The position numbers and the translations under genes were made by a program. From Brevundimonas naejangsanensis (GTDB lineage: Bacteria; Pseudomonadota; Alphaproteobacteria; Caulobacterales; Caulobacteraceae), in assembly GCF_000635915.2 (NCBI RefSeq), contig NZ_CP015614.1, forward strand, positions 1,719,501 through 1,783,500: 64,000 nt of DNA, read 5' to 3'. Below are positions 1 through 9,622 of this stretch, in pieces. The stretch's first letter is position 1, and every line of letters begins with the position of its first letter. The notes beneath the pieces were generated by a model that was not told the DNA's origin, did no database searches, and worked only from the letters and a program-made list of their open reading frames with translations.

Positions 1-368
1 TCGCCCGCCGCGCGACCGAAGGCGGCCTCGATGTCGTCCGTGCCGGCAGGCTTGGCGAGGTAGTGGCGGGCCCCCAGCTTGATGGCCTCGACCGCCGTGG
101 CGATGCTGGCGAAGCCGGTCAGAACCACGATCACCAGGTCGGGATCGAAGGCGTGCAAGGTCTGAACGCAGGTCAGGCCCGAGGCCGTTCCCAGCTTCAG
201 GTCCACCACAGCGTAGTCTGGATGATGCGTCTTCAGCAGCTCGACCATCTGGTCGTGACTGTGGGCGGCCAGCACCTGATAGCCGCGCCGCTCAAACGAG
301 CGCCGCAAGGTGCGGGAGAAGGACTCGTCGTCCTCGACGATCAGAAGCTGGCGGGGTTCGTCCGTCAT
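1..368 (-). CDS. regA: Response regulator RegA/ActR/PrrA type (3' end outside window)
   Basis: This is the N-terminal 122 residues of a redox response regulator; the gene runs off the left edge. The receiver domain is clear: the acidic pair in LLIVEDDE (about residues 8-15), the phospho-acceptor Asp in VVDLKLG, the Thr in VVLTGFAS, and the Lys in HYLAKPAG. The stretch FASIATAVEAIKLGA is typical of the RegA family. The C-terminal Fis-type helix-turn-helix is not in the window. The gene starts 23 nt after regB, in the same direction, so the two are probably co-transcribed. RegA proteins commonly control respiratory oxidases, which fits the cyo genes upstream. Confidence 0.9.
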   Translation of the reverse strand, partial: MTDEPRQLLIVEDDESFSRTLRRSFERRGYQVLAAHSHDQMVELLKTHHPDYAVVDLKLGTASGLTCVQTLHAFDPDLVIVVLTGFASIATAVEAIKLGARHYLAKPAGTDDIEAAFGRAAG

Positions 369-391
369 TTCATGCCCTCTTTCCAGACTGC

Positions 392-1735
392 TTACTTCGG
401 GGCCAGGGCGTCGATGGGCAAGGCCAGTCGCACCACGGCCCCGCCGCCGGTCGCGCCCGGACGGTTGGCGGCGACGACCGTGCCGCCCAGTTTGCGCACC
501 ACATTGACCAGCAGGAACAAGCCCAGCCCCGCCCCTGCCCGCGCCTTGGTCGACTGATAGGGCTGGCCCAGCTTTTCCAGAATGCCGGGCGCGAAACCGG
601 GGCCGTCGTCCTCGAAGGCGATGAACAGGCCGTCGGCGTCGGCGACGGCCCGCACCTCCAGGTTTCGCGCGCCCGCCTCCTGCGCATTGTCCAGCAGGGC
701 GCTGAACACCTGTTTCAGAGCCGGGTCGGCGATGATGGACGGATCGCGCGGCGTTGGACCGCTGAGGACGACCTGCATGGCGTCGCCGGGTCGGCTGGCG
801 GACCACTCGTCGATGATCTCGCCAAGGAAGCCGCTGAGGGCGGTGACGGTCGGCGCCTCGCCGCGGGCCTCGCCCGCCGACATCAGGATGTTGGTGACGA
901 TGGATTTGCAGCGGTCGACCTCGGCCTGCATCTGTTCAATGTCGTGGCGCAGGTCATCGTCGCCTGTCAGGGCGGGCATGCGCCGCCAGTCGCTGAGGAT
1001 CACGGACAGGGAGGCCAGCGGCGTGCCGAGTTCATGCGCTGCGCCCGAGGCCAGCAGCCCCATGCGGACGATGTGATCCTGTTCCGCCGCCTGCTGCCGC
1101 GCCTCGGCCAGATAGGCGTCGCGGGCGCGCACGTTCTGGCTGGTGCGGGTGACGAAGGCCACCAGCAGCACGGCGATCAGGATGAAGTTGATCAGGGCGC
1201 CTTGCTGGATCAGGCCCAGCCGCGCGTCAGCTCCGGCAGGCAGGTCCAGCGGCTGACGCCACACCGCCAGAAAGGCCAGGCAGGCGCCCGTCGCCAGCAC
1301 GAAGCCCCAGGCGTAGACCGGTCGCAGCAGCACGGCCGCCAGCACCACCTGCATCAGGTAAAGGGCCGCGAAGGGATTGGTCGCGCCGCCGCTGAAGTAG
1401 AGAAGCCAGCTCAGCGCCGCCACGTCGACGCACAGGGCCAGCAGGATCTCCGGGTCGGTGACGATCTTGCGCCGCAGGGTCACCGGCGCGCTGACCAGAT
1501 TCATCACCGCCAGGGCCGTCGGCGCGAGCAGCAGCGGCCCTAGCGGGACGCTGATCTTCAGACCCCAGTGGACGATGACGATGGTCGCCACCTGACCGAT
1601 CACCGCCAGCCATCTCAGCTGGATCAGCAGCAGCATGTTGCGCCGCCCCGCCGCGCCCGGCGACACCGGCGTCTCGGCGTTGGCGTCCATGCCCAGAACG
1701 GTGCGGAAGAAGCGGTTCAAAGCCTCAGCTTGCAT
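392..1735 (-). CDS. regB: Redox sensor histidine kinase RegB/PrrB
   Basis: A 447-residue membrane histidine kinase. About six hydrophobic segments lie in the first 200 residues, including the quinone-site signature GGATNPF (about 116-122). The H-box reads HELGTPLASL, with the phosphorylated His near residue 234. An N-box (LLDNAQEAGA) and glycine boxes (DDGPGF, GAGLGLFL) follow. A Cys in DRCKSI sits 42 residues after the H-box His, close to the spacing of the redox-active Cys in Rhodobacter RegB (His225, Cys265 from memory). A longer in-frame start exists at 1777, but the ATG at 1735 overlaps the SURF1 stop by one base (TGATG), which suggests translational coupling, so I chose it. Confidence 0.92.
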   Translation of the reverse strand: MQAEALNRFFRTVLGMDANAETPVSPGAAGRRNMLLLIQLRWLAVIGQVATIVIVHWGLKISVPLGPLLLAPTALAVMNLVSAPVTLRRKIVTDPEILLALCVDVAALSWLLYFSGGATNPFAALYLMQVVLAAVLLRPVYAWGFVLATGACLAFLAVWRQPLDLPAGADARLGLIQQGALINFILIAVLLVAFVTRTSQNVRARDAYLAEARQQAAEQDHIVRMGLLASGAAHELGTPLASLSVILSDWRRMPALTGDDDLRHDIEQMQAEVDRCKSIVTNILMSAGEARGEAPTVTALSGFLGEIIDEWSASRPGDAMQVVLSGPTPRDPSIIADPALKQVFSALLDNAQEAGARNLEVRAVADADGLFIAFEDDGPGFAPGILEKLGQPYQSTKARAGAGLGLFLLVNVVRKLGGTVVAANRPGATGGGAVVRLALPIDALAPK

Positions 1736-2502
1736 CAACGTCCCCCAGCCCTGCGGCGCCGCTCGTCGCGCAGCCACAGAACGGCGCCGCCCGCCGACAT
1801 CAAGGCCAGACCGAACCAGGTCAGGGCGTAGACCAGATGGCTGTTGGCGAACCGCACCACCGTCAGACCGCCGCGCGGCCAGCCGCCGGGATTGGGCGTC
1901 GAGTCAGCATCTATGAAATAGGGCGCGACGGCCCCTTCCAGCCCCTTGGCCTGCGCGATCGCCGCCACGTCGCGCGAGAACCAGCGGTCGCCGGCCGGAT
2001 CGTTGTCGCGCAGGAAGCCGCCCTTGGGCTCGCTGATGCGCAGCAGGCCAGTGACAGAGACCGGCCCCTCGACCTGCCCTTCCGCACGACTTTCGGGCGC
2101 CCCGCGCTCTGACGGGACGAAGCCTCGGTTGATCAGGACGGTGAAGCCGCGGGCGTCTTCCAGCGGCGTCACGACCCAGAAGCCCGGCCCCAGGTCCGCC
2201 ACCGCCTTCACCCGCGCCTCGCGGTCATGCAGGAACCGGCCGCTGGCCGTGACGCGGCGGTACTGGTCCGCCTCGCGCGTCACCGCGTCGAAGCCTGCAG
2301 GCCCCGGCGCTGGAACGGGATCGGCATGAATGCGGCTGTCGACCTGACGGATCAGCTCCTGCTTCCACGCCAGGCGCTGGACCTGCCAGACGCCCAACGC
2401 GCAAAAGCCCGCGATCAGCACGGCGAAGACCGCCAGTCCCGCGATCATCCGGCGGCGTGACGCCGGACGGGCGGCAGGCTCAGGGGCCGACGATGACGTC
2501 AA
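1735..2502 (-). CDS. SURF1 family cytochrome oxidase biogenesis protein
   Basis: A 255-residue SURF1-type protein. It has an N-terminal membrane segment (about 20-40) followed by the family motif LGVWQVQRLAWK. The central periplasmic region contains VLINRGFVP, and a second membrane segment lies near the C-terminus (WFGLALMSAGGAVLWL). SURF1 proteins help insert heme or assemble heme-copper oxidases. The gene follows cyoD by 25 nt and overlaps the regB start by one base. The start is a TTG preceded by GGAG at 7 nt spacing; the first internal Met would cut into the leader. Usually SURF1 serves aa3 oxidases, so its place behind a quinol oxidase is notable but not rare in alphaproteobacteria. Confidence 0.85.
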   Translation of the reverse strand: MTSSSAPEPAARPASRRRMIAGLAVFAVLIAGFCALGVWQVQRLAWKQELIRQVDSRIHADPVPAPGPAGFDAVTREADQYRRVTASGRFLHDREARVKAVADLGPGFWVVTPLEDARGFTVLINRGFVPSERGAPESRAEGQVEGPVSVTGLLRISEPKGGFLRDNDPAGDRWFSRDVAAIAQAKGLEGAVAPYFIDADSTPNPGGWPRGGLTVVRFANSHLVYALTWFGLALMSAGGAVLWLRDERRRRAGGR

Positions 2503-2527
2503 GCGGCGTCTCCGCGTGAAAGCAGGC

Positions 2528-2911
2528 TCAGCCCATCCCCTGCATGTCGTGGACGGGCATCATGTTGGTGTTCAGGTGATACATGACCCAGACCGAACCG
2601 GCGACGGCGATGACCACGATCACCAGGGTGAAGATCAGCGCCAGCATGTTCCACCCGCCCTCGGACCTGTGGTTCATGTGCAGGAAGAAGATCATGTGCA
2701 CCACGATCTGCACCACGGCGAAGCCGGTGATGATCAGACCCGTCAGCTGCGGCGCCAGCACCCCGGCCATGACCAGCCAGAAGGGAATGGCCGTCAGAAC
2801 GACCGACAGGCCGAACCCGATCAGATAGCTTCTGTAGGTGCCATGATCATGGTCGTCGCCGTGGTGATCTTCGTGAGTCACGGCGTGCTCGTTGTGGGCT
2901 TCGGCGCTCAT
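2528..2911 (-). CDS. cyoD: Cytochrome o ubiquinol oxidase subunit IV
   Basis: A 127-residue membrane protein with a His/Asp-rich N-terminus ([12 protein letters not shown]) and three hydrophobic segments, as in CyoD. The last part, [16 protein letters not shown], is typical of the family. It is a small structural or assembly subunit of the quinol oxidase. The open frame extends further upstream, but the ATG at 2911 overlaps the cyoC stop as ATGA, which fixes the likely start. Confidence 0.9.
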   Translation of the reverse strand: MSAEAHNEHAVTHEDHHGDDHDHGTYRSYLIGFGLSVVLTAIPFWLVMAGVLAPQLTGLIITGFAVVQIVVHMIFFLHMNHRSEGGWNMLALIFTLVIVVIAVAGSVWVMYHLNTNMMPVHDMQGMG

Positions 2912-3552
2912 CGCAGCATCCCGAACAGATAGACGAAGGTGAAGACGCCGATCCAGATGACGTCCAGGAAGTGCCAGAACAGGCTCAGGCACATGAGGCG
3001 GCGGCGGTTGGCCGGGATCAGGCCCTTTTGCGCCACCTGCACCATCAGGGTGACCAACCAGATGCAGCCGAAGGTGACGTGCAGGCCGTGCGTGCCCACC
3101 AAGATGAAGAAGGCCGACAGGAAGCCGCTGCGTTGCGGCGTCGCGCCCAGGTGGATCATGTGGGCGAACTCATAGAGCTCGATGCCCAGGAAGCAGAGGC
3201 CGAACAGGCCGGTGATCGCCAGCCAGGCTTGCGTCTGCGCGACCTTGTTGCGGTACATCGCCAGCATGGCGAAGCCGTAGGTGATCGACGAGAACAGCAG
3301 CATCGACGTGTTCAGCGCCACCAGCGGCAGGTCGAACAGATCCTTGGGCGCCGGGCCGGCCGCATAGTTGCCGCCCAGCACGGCGTAGACGGCGAACAGG
3401 ATCGCGAAGATGAGGCAGTCGCTCATCAGATACATCCAGAAGCCCAGCATAGTGCTGTGGCCCTCGGGATGATGCGGCTCCTCGACCGGGTGGAAGATCG
3501 GCCGCCCGGCCTCGTCGATGTAGTCGGAGTGGATGGAAGGTGCGCGGCTCAT
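2908..3552 (-). CDS. cyoC: Cytochrome o ubiquinol oxidase subunit III
   Basis: A 214-residue protein with five hydrophobic segments, matching subunit III of the heme-copper oxidases. Recognisable stretches are [31 protein letters not shown] and [21 protein letters not shown] at the end. It begins 4 nt after cyoB and overlaps cyoD by 4 nt, a tight operon arrangement. Subunit III supports proton pumping and stability of the complex; it carries no metal centre. Confidence 0.95.
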   Translation of the reverse strand: MSRAPSIHSDYIDEAGRPIFHPVEEPHHPEGHSTMLGFWMYLMSDCLIFAILFAVYAVLGGNYAAGPAPKDLFDLPLVALNTSMLLFSSITYGFAMLAMYRNKVAQTQAWLAITGLFGLCFLGIELYEFAHMIHLGATPQRSGFLSAFFILVGTHGLHVTFGCIWLVTLMVQVAQKGLIPANRRRLMCLSLFWHFLDVIWIGVFTFVYLFGMLR

Positions 3553-3556
3553 CGGA

Positions 3557-5569
3557 TCACCCCTGCGTCGCTGCGGCGGCCGTCAGGGCCTGGGTGCGCG
3601 CATCCTCGGTCGCCTGAACCGTCTCGGCCGGGATGTAGTAGTCGCGCCTGTAGTTGAAGGTGTGGAAGATGGCGTAGCCGATCAGGGCCGCGAAGCCCGC
3701 CGCCGCCAGCCACCAGATGTACCAGATCAGGGCGAAGCCGACGATCAGCGACAGCGCCGACAGGATGAATCCTGCGCCCGTATTGGCGGGCATGTGGATC
3801 GCCTTGAAGCCCTCGACCGGACGCTCATACCCGCGCGCCTTCATGTCCCACCAGGCGTCGCCGTCGTGAATGATCGGCGTCTTGGCGAAGTTGTAGTCAG
3901 CCGGCGGAGACGACGTCGCCCACTCCAGCGTGCGGCCGTTCCACGGGTCGCCCGTCTCGTCGCGCAGCTTGTCGCGGTTGATGATGCTGACGGCGAACTG
4001 GATCAGCATGGCCAGGATGCCGACGGCGATGATCGCCACGCCCACGCCCGCAACGATGAACCAGATCTGATAGGCCGGGTCGTCGAAGACCCGCATCCGC
4101 CGCGTCACGCCCATGAAGCCCAGGACGTACAGCGGCATGAAGGCCATCCAGAAGCCGACCACCCAGCACCAGAAGCTGACCAGGCCCCACTTCTTGTCCA
4201 GCTTGAAGCCGAAGGCCTTGGGCCACCAGTAGTTGATGGCGGCGAACAGGCCGAACAGCACCCCGCCGATGATGACGTTGTGGAAGTGGGCGATCAGGAA
4301 CAGGGAGTTGTGCAGCACGAAGTCCGCCGGCGGCACCGCCAGCATGACTCCCGTCATGCCGCCGATCACAAAGGTCAGCATGAAGGCGACCGTCCACATC
4401 ATCGGCAACTCAAACCGGATGCGGCCGCGGTACATGGTGAACAGCCAGTTGAACAGTTTGGCCCCGGTCGGGATCGAGATGATCATCGTCGTGATCCCGA
4501 AGAAGGAGTTCACGGACGCGCCCGAGCCCATGGTGAAGAAGTGGTGCAGCCACACCAGATAGGACAGGATCGTGATGACCACCGTCGCATAGACCATCGA
4601 GGTGTAGCCAAAGAGCTTCTTGCCTGAGAAGGTCGAGGTGACTTCGGAAAACACGCCGAACAGCGGCAGGATCAGGATGTAGACCTCGGGGTGGCCCCAG
4701 ATCCAGATCAGGTTCACGTACATCATCGGGTTGCCGCCGAAGTCGTTCGTGAAGAAGTTGGTGCCGATGTAGCGGTCAGCCGACAGCAGGACCAGCGTCG
4801 CCGTCAGGATCGGGAAGGACGCCACGATCAGGATATTGGCGCACAGCGAGGTCCAGGTGAAGACCGGCATCTTCATCAGGCCCATGCCCGGCGCGCGCAT
4901 CTTCACGATGGTCGCGATCAGGTTGATGCCGGATAAGGTGGTCCCTACCCCCGCGATCTGCAGCGCCCAGATGTAATAGTCGACGCCGACGCCGGGGCTG
5001 TAGCCGATGCCCGACAGCGGCGGATAGGCCAGCCAGCCGGTGCGGGCGAACTCGCCGATGAACAGCGAGGCCATGACCAGCACGGCCCCCATCGTGGTCA
5101 TCCAGAAGCTGAAGTTGTTCAGGAAGGGGAAGGAGACGTCGCGCGCCCCGATCTGCAACGGCACCAGATAGTTCATCAAGCCGGTGATCATGGGCATGGC
5201 CACGAAGAAGATCATGATCACGCCGTGGGCGGTGAAGATCTGATCATAGTGGTGGGCGTTGAGGTAGCCCTCGGACCCGCCGAACGCCATGGCCTGCTGC
5301 AGGCGCATCATGACCGCATCGGCGAAGCCGCGCAGGAACATGATCAGCCCAAGGATCATGTACATGATCCCGATCTTCTTGTGGTCCACGGTGGTGAACC
5401 ACTCCTTCCAGAGATAGCCCCACAGCTTGTAGCGGGTGATCAGGGCCAGAACCCCCAGGCCGCCGATGACGACGACGGCGAAGGTGGCGACCAGGATGGG
5501 CTCGTGGAACGGAAGCGACTCCCAGTTCAACCGGCCCAGAAGCGGCGATGTGGAATGTTCGACAGTCAT
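3557..5569 (-). CDS. cyoB: Cytochrome o ubiquinol oxidase subunit I
   Basis: The 670-residue catalytic subunit of the bo3-type quinol oxidase, which reduces oxygen to water with quinol and pumps protons. It has about 15 hydrophobic segments. [15 protein letters not shown] contains the CuB His and the cross-linked Tyr. LHHFFTMG gives the His-His pair of CuB, and HFHNVIIGG the heme His ligands near the end of the core. The N-terminal segment before [13 protein letters not shown] and the long C-terminus are as expected for CyoB rather than a cytochrome c oxidase CtaD. It lies 14 nt after cyoA. Confidence 0.97.
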   Translation of the reverse strand: MTVEHSTSPLLGRLNWESLPFHEPILVATFAVVVIGGLGVLALITRYKLWGYLWKEWFTTVDHKKIGIMYMILGLIMFLRGFADAVMMRLQQAMAFGGSEGYLNAHHYDQIFTAHGVIMIFFVAMPMITGLMNYLVPLQIGARDVSFPFLNNFSFWMTTMGAVLVMASLFIGEFARTGWLAYPPLSGIGYSPGVGVDYYIWALQIAGVGTTLSGINLIATIVKMRAPGMGLMKMPVFTWTSLCANILIVASFPILTATLVLLSADRYIGTNFFTNDFGGNPMMYVNLIWIWGHPEVYILILPLFGVFSEVTSTFSGKKLFGYTSMVYATVVITILSYLVWLHHFFTMGSGASVNSFFGITTMIISIPTGAKLFNWLFTMYRGRIRFELPMMWTVAFMLTFVIGGMTGVMLAVPPADFVLHNSLFLIAHFHNVIIGGVLFGLFAAINYWWPKAFGFKLDKKWGLVSFWCWVVGFWMAFMPLYVLGFMGVTRRMRVFDDPAYQIWFIVAGVGVAIIAVGILAMLIQFAVSIINRDKLRDETGDPWNGRTLEWATSSPPADYNFAKTPIIHDGDAWWDMKARGYERPVEGFKAIHMPANTGAGFILSALSLIVGFALIWYIWWLAAAGFAALIGYAIFHTFNYRRDYYIPAETVQATEDARTQALTAAAATQG

Positions 5570-5583
5570 GATCGTTCAGACGC

Positions 5584-6819
5584 TCAGGATTGCGACGCCG
5601 CGGGCGCGGAGAAGAGGGAGGCGAAACGCTCGCCCGGTTGGGATCGGCCGGGGCGCTCCAGCCCCTGGCCCATGACGCGGTTCAGCGGGGTGTCGCGGGC
5701 GATGTCCTCGCCGAAGGCCTGACGGCGACGGGCGGCCTCGACAGCGGCGGCCTCGGCCTCCAGCGGGGTGCAGATCGTCAGCACATAGGACTCGCCCGCG
5801 CCGAAGACGGCGTCGCCGCGACGGGCGTATTTGTCATAGACCAGCGGCAGGGTGTTCTTGACCGCCGTCAGGCCCAGACCGCCCTTGCGGTCGATGTCCA
5901 TCATCTCGCCCATGCACATCTTGCCCGGCTCGACGCACATGTTGACCACGGCGTCGAACAGGCGGTCGTCGACCGAGGCGTAGTGGATGACGGGAACCTT
6001 CTCGCTGGGCTTCTCCAGCTCCAGATAGGTCTCGCGGTCCAGACCCTGACCGGCGGCGCGAACGCCCGCGACCCACTGATCGAAGCCCGCTTCATCCAGC
6101 CCGTGGAAGGCGAAGCGCATGTTGGAGAAGCCGTCGCCCGAATAGTTGGCCGAGAAGCCGACGTATTCGCCCGGGCGGTTGATCACGGCGTGCAGCTTCG
6201 TCTCCATGCCCGGCATCGCGTAGATCTGACCGGCCAGGGCCGGGATGTAGAAGGAGTTCATCACCCCGGTCGAGGTGATGTGGAAACGGATCGGCCGGTC
6301 GACCGGCGCCGCCAGCTCGTTCACTGTGGCGATGCCGTATTCGGGGTAGATGAACAGCCATTTCCAGTCCATCGCCACCACCTCGACCTGCAGCGGGCGA
6401 TGCTCCTCGGCCACGGCCTGCCCTTTGGCGATGCGGTCCAGCGGCCGATACGGGTCCAGCAGGTGCGTCCCGGCCCAGGTGATGGCGCCCAGGCAGATGA
6501 TGATCAGCAGCGGCGCCGCCCAGATCACCAGCTCCAGATGGGTCGAGTGGTCCCAGTCCGGCTCGTAGCGGGCTTCCTTGTTCGATTCCCGATACTTCCA
6601 GGCGAAGAAGACGGTCAGGATCATCACCGGAATGATGATGATCAGCATCAACACCACGGACATGACCAGCAGATCGCGCTGCTGTGCGGCGATGTCGCCG
6701 GCGGGCGCCAGCACCACGGCCTGACAGGCCGGCAGCATGGCCAGAAGGGGCAACAGCAACAGGGGGCGCAGTCGGCGCACGGCGGCTCCAGTCGAGGTTT
6801 GAGACAAGGGCTCGGTCAT
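5584..6819 (-). CDS. cyoA: Cytochrome o ubiquinol oxidase subunit II (lipoprotein)
   Basis: A 411-residue subunit II. The N-terminus carries a lipoprotein signal (LLLLPLLAMLPAC, Cys near residue 32), followed by two membrane segments and a periplasmic cupredoxin-like domain with MDWKWLFIYPEYGIATVNE, the CyoA pattern without a CuA site. The downstream CVEPGKMCMGEMMDID belongs to the CyoA C-terminal region. The frame is open further upstream to 6900, but the ATG at 6819 is preceded by a GGGGGCAGG ribosome-binding site and gives a normal signal. It is first in the cyo operon and divergent from the MFS gene. Confidence 0.93.
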   Translation of the reverse strand: MTEPLSQTSTGAAVRRLRPLLLLPLLAMLPACQAVVLAPAGDIAAQQRDLLVMSVVLMLIIIIPVMILTVFFAWKYRESNKEARYEPDWDHSTHLELVIWAAPLLIIICLGAITWAGTHLLDPYRPLDRIAKGQAVAEEHRPLQVEVVAMDWKWLFIYPEYGIATVNELAAPVDRPIRFHITSTGVMNSFYIPALAGQIYAMPGMETKLHAVINRPGEYVGFSANYSGDGFSNMRFAFHGLDEAGFDQWVAGVRAAGQGLDRETYLELEKPSEKVPVIHYASVDDRLFDAVVNMCVEPGKMCMGEMMDIDRKGGLGLTAVKNTLPLVYDKYARRGDAVFGAGESYVLTICTPLEAEAAAVEAARRRQAFGEDIARDTPLNRVMGQGLERPGRSQPGERFASLFSAPAASQS

Positions 6820-6960
6820 CGTCCTGCCCCCGTAAACCCCACCTCCGGAGTGCGACATTGGACAATCTGCCCTATCCCCTCTGCGATCCGAGGGGAGCAA
6901 AGGGACGCTTTAGCCATTCTATGATCGCGGGCGTGTACGCGCCCCGGTGCAGGGAGCCTC

Positions 6961-8310
6961 ATGGTCATGAACGCAGCCAGCGGCGCGCCTTCTTCAGAGC
7001 CCCTTGAACGGGACGCCAGCCGGATCAACGCGCGAGACGGCAAAATCGACGCGGGCGAAATCGCCATCGGCGTCATCATCGGCCGAACGTCCGAGTTTTT
7101 CGACTTCTTCGTCTACGCCATCGCCTCGGTCGTGGTGTTTCCGCAGCTGGTGTTTCCCTATGCGGGGCCGCTGGGCGGGACGTTGCTGTCCTTCGCCGTC
7201 TTCGCCGTGGCCTTCATCGCCCGGCCCTTCGGCACGGCCCTGTTCATCGCCATCGACCGGCGCTTCGGGCGTGGCACAAAGCTGACCATCGCCCTGTTCC
7301 TGCTGGGCCTGTCCACCGTCTGCCTGGGCTTCCTGCCGAGCCATGCCCAGGTCGGCCACTGGGCGGCCGCCATGCTGATCGCCCTGCGGATCGGTCAGGG
7401 CGTCGCCCTGGGCGGAGCCTGGGACGGCATGGCCTCCCTGCTGTCGGTGAGCGCCCCTGAAAAGCGCCGTGGCTGGTACGCCATGGTCCCGCAGCTGGGC
7501 GCCCCGATCGGCCTGATCGTGGCCAGCGCCCTGTTCGCCTACTTCCTCAGCAAGCTGTCGGCCGCCGACTTCATGGACTGGGGCTGGCGCTACCCGTTCT
7601 TCGTCGCCTTCGCCATCAACGTCGTGGCCCTGTTCGCACGGCTGCGCATCGTGGTCACGCCGACGTTCCAAGCGGCGTTCGAGACGCTGGAGCTGCACCC
7701 CGCGCCCGTCGGCAAGGCGGTGCGCGAAGAAGGCGGCAAGATCGTCATCGGCGCCTTCGCTCCCCTGGCCAGCTTCGCCATGTTCCACATGGTGACGGTG
7801 TTCCCGCTGTCGTGGGTCTTCCTCTACACCGACGAGGCGCCCAGCCGCTTCCTGATCATCGAACTGATCGGCGCCGTCTTCGGCCTGTTCGCCATTCTGG
7901 CCTCGGGTTGGCTGGCCGACCGCTACGGCCGCCGCGCCCTGCTGGCGGCCACGGCGGCGGGCATCGCGGCCTTCTCGGGCTTCGCGCCCCAGCTTCTGGA
8001 CGGCGGCCCCACGGGCGAGCTGACCTATATGATCCTGGGCTTCATCCTGCTGGGCCTGTCGTTCGGCCAGGCCTCGGGCGCGGTGGCCTCCAGCTTCAGC
8101 CTGAAGAACCGCTACACCGCCTCGGCCCTGACCTCGGACCTGGCGTGGCTGTTCGGCGCAGGCTTCGCCCCGCTGGCGGCGCTGGCCCTGTCGGGCAAGT
8201 TCGGCCTGGTGGCGGGCGGCGCCTATCTGCTGTCAGGCGCGATCTGCACCCTTCTGGCCCTGTGGCTCAACCGCGAACTGGCCAAGGGCCGCGCGGGAGC
8301 CAGGACCTGA
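6961..8310 (+). CDS. MFS transporter, metabolite:H+ symporter type
   Basis: A 449-residue membrane protein with about 12 hydrophobic segments. The loop RPFGTALFIAIDRRFGRGTKL between helices 2 and 3 and GWLADRYGRRALL in the second half are MFS signatures. EFFDFFVYAIASVVVFPQLVF in helix 1 and RIGQGVALGGAWDG resemble the metabolite:H+ symporter branch (relatives of ProP, ShiA and KgtP). The substrate cannot be read from sequence. The gene is divergent from cyoA across 141 bp; GGGAG lies just before the ATG. A second Met two codons in is an equal start candidate. Confidence 0.85.
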   Translation: MVMNAASGAPSSEPLERDASRINARDGKIDAGEIAIGVIIGRTSEFFDFFVYAIASVVVFPQLVFPYAGPLGGTLLSFAVFAVAFIARPFGTALFIAIDRRFGRGTKLTIALFLLGLSTVCLGFLPSHAQVGHWAAAMLIALRIGQGVALGGAWDGMASLLSVSAPEKRRGWYAMVPQLGAPIGLIVASALFAYFLSKLSAADFMDWGWRYPFFVAFAINVVALFARLRIVVTPTFQAAFETLELHPAPVGKAVREEGGKIVIGAFAPLASFAMFHMVTVFPLSWVFLYTDEAPSRFLIIELIGAVFGLFAILASGWLADRYGRRALLAATAAGIAAFSGFAPQLLDGGPTGELTYMILGFILLGLSFGQASGAVASSFSLKNRYTASALTSDLAWLFGAGFAPLAALALSGKFGLVAGGAYLLSGAICTLLALWLNRELAKGRAGART

Positions 8311-8455
8311 TGAACGGCGGGGGCGGGCGCGGCGCCCCTTGATCAACGCGCCACTGAAGCGCGCGAGGTTCATGCCTTCCCGGCCCGGTCACGTCTCCTT
8401 CCTCCCCTTGCTCCTCGCGGCGCACCGAATGGTTATCGTCTATTCACGATAGGAT

Positions 8456-8470
8456 TTAAGCCCCCGCTAA
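8456..8470 (+). promoter_or_regulatory. CtrA-like box before the first fimbrial subunit gene
   Basis: TTAA at 8456, a 7-nt spacer, then CTAA. This differs from the CtrA consensus TTAA-N7-TTAA by one base. It lies 73 bp upstream of the ATG at 8543. An inverted pair TATCGT/ACGATA (8434-8439, 8446-8451) is just upstream, and GTTATCGTC occurs twice in the same direction (8432-8440 and 8505-8513). The rest of 8311-8542 holds nothing else I can name. Confidence 0.4.
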
Positions 8471-8542
8471 GCCTGTCTGATCGCGTGACGTTAAGAGCGG
8501 CCCCGTTATCGTCACCTCGAGATCAAGGGTGATGAGGACGTC

Positions 8543-8974
8543 ATGACCAAGCTGATGCCGGCAAAACGCCGTACGCTTCTGGCGATCGCCGCCGGCCTGA
8601 CGGTCGTGACGGCCCCGCAGGTCGCGTCCGCCGGCCCCACGGCGGGCGGCTCCTATCAGTTGCGCGCTACCGTGCCGGTAGCCTGCTGGGTGCGCCCGAA
8701 CACCGCCCTCATGGCGGAGACCGGCCGCATGGGCTCAGTGATCGAGGCCTGCAACAGCCCCGGCGGCTTCACGGTCTCGGCCCAGTACCGCCCGCTGGCG
8801 GAAAACGAGAAGGCTCGGATCATCTACGGCGACCGTTCGCTGGACCTGGCCAAGACCGGGATACTGGAACTGCGCCGCTCCAACATGGCGACCATCCGCA
8901 CCGTTGATTATCGCTTCGATCACGTGCAACTGGACGAACCGCTGATTCTGGCCCTGACCATCCAGCCGATCTGA
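8543..8974 (+). CDS. Small exported pilin-like protein of the fimbrial locus
   Basis: A 143-residue protein with a Sec signal (hydrophobic 10-25, cleavage near ASA-GP). The mature part begins YQLRATVPVACWV and holds two Cys (VACW and EACNS), placed like the disulfide of chaperone-usher subunits. It ends EPLILALTIQPI, a terminal beta-strand motif like the ends of the other exported proteins here ([16 protein letters not shown]). I infer a minor subunit or adhesin of the fimbria. I do not recognise a named family, and it stands apart from the chaperone gene by almost 4 kb. Confidence 0.6.
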   Translation: MTKLMPAKRRTLLAIAAGLTVVTAPQVASAGPTAGGSYQLRATVPVACWVRPNTALMAETGRMGSVIEACNSPGGFTVSAQYRPLAENEKARIIYGDRSLDLAKTGILELRRSNMATIRTVDYRFDHVQLDEPLILALTIQPI

Positions 8975-9568
8975 GGCGGCATTCTAGAACCACCAAGCGA
9001 TGATCGCAGCGACCGCAATTGGAGCGACGTCGGTGTAAGCGAGCCTGCCTACCGCTGTCGATACGAAAGAAGGCTGATGGCTCCTGCGATTGCAACACTC
9101 CGGAATGATGGGGTACATGCGATGCGACGCGTTTGGGACGGTAGGGTCGTCGCCGCGCGCCAACAGCCCTCAGAGCGTCGCCGTCATAGGCGGCGCGGAC
9201 GGAGGCAGTTCCTAAATCAAATCGGCTGCAACCGGCGCTTTGCCGCGCTAGCCAGGCGGAACAGTGAAGGCGACCAGCCGATCTCGACCGTTGACTGGCC
9301 CGTGCAGATTGTTGGTCGGGCCGCAACGTGATGAGCTAGCCGCTGACTGCCCCTTTTCCCGCTCGTCGCCGACGGGGGTGTATTAGCCCAGGTCCAATCC
9401 GAGCATGAGCTCGGCGAGTTCTCTGGGATGTGGGGGAACCAGCTCGGCCCCTAGAGCCGGAACGTGTTAAAATCCTCCGTTGGGGTCGTAGCTTCTGCCC
9501 TGCCACGGCTTTCATTGAAACGTCGTGCGATTTTTTAAGTAATGACGTTGATCGGCGAGCAATGTAAT
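8975..9568. other. Intergenic region without a recognisable gene
   Basis: About 590 bases between the small pilin-like gene and the palindrome before the LuxR gene. The few short open frames here look like chance frames of GC-rich DNA and match nothing I know. I see no promoter, tRNA or insertion-sequence end. It could be the remnant of a decayed gene. Confidence 0.45.
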
Positions 9569-9598
9569 ATGTCCTGTACACCGGGGTGTACAGGACAT
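9569..9598. promoter_or_regulatory. Perfect 14-bp inverted repeat upstream of the LuxR gene
   Basis: Two perfect arms, ATGTCCTGTACACC and its reverse complement, are separated by GG. The element ends 12 bp before the GGAGG ribosome-binding site of the regulator gene. A 30-bp near-continuous dyad in this place is most simply an operator, perhaps for autoregulation. The CT...AG spacing (16 nt) is 4 nt longer than in classical lux/las boxes (12 nt). In RNA it could also form a stable hairpin ahead of the ribosome-binding site. Confidence 0.6.
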
Positions 9599-9622
9599 TT
9601 GATTGTCGACGGAGGAAACGGG

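Noticed and set aside
9569..9598. The palindrome as a classical lux box
   Set aside because: The CT...AG spacing is 16 nt instead of 12, and the regulator lacks an autoinducer-binding domain.
9542..9622. ATG at 9542 as start of the LuxR gene
   Set aside because: It has no ribosome-binding site and would put the perfect palindrome inside the coding part; the GTG at 9623 has GGAGG at 7 nt.
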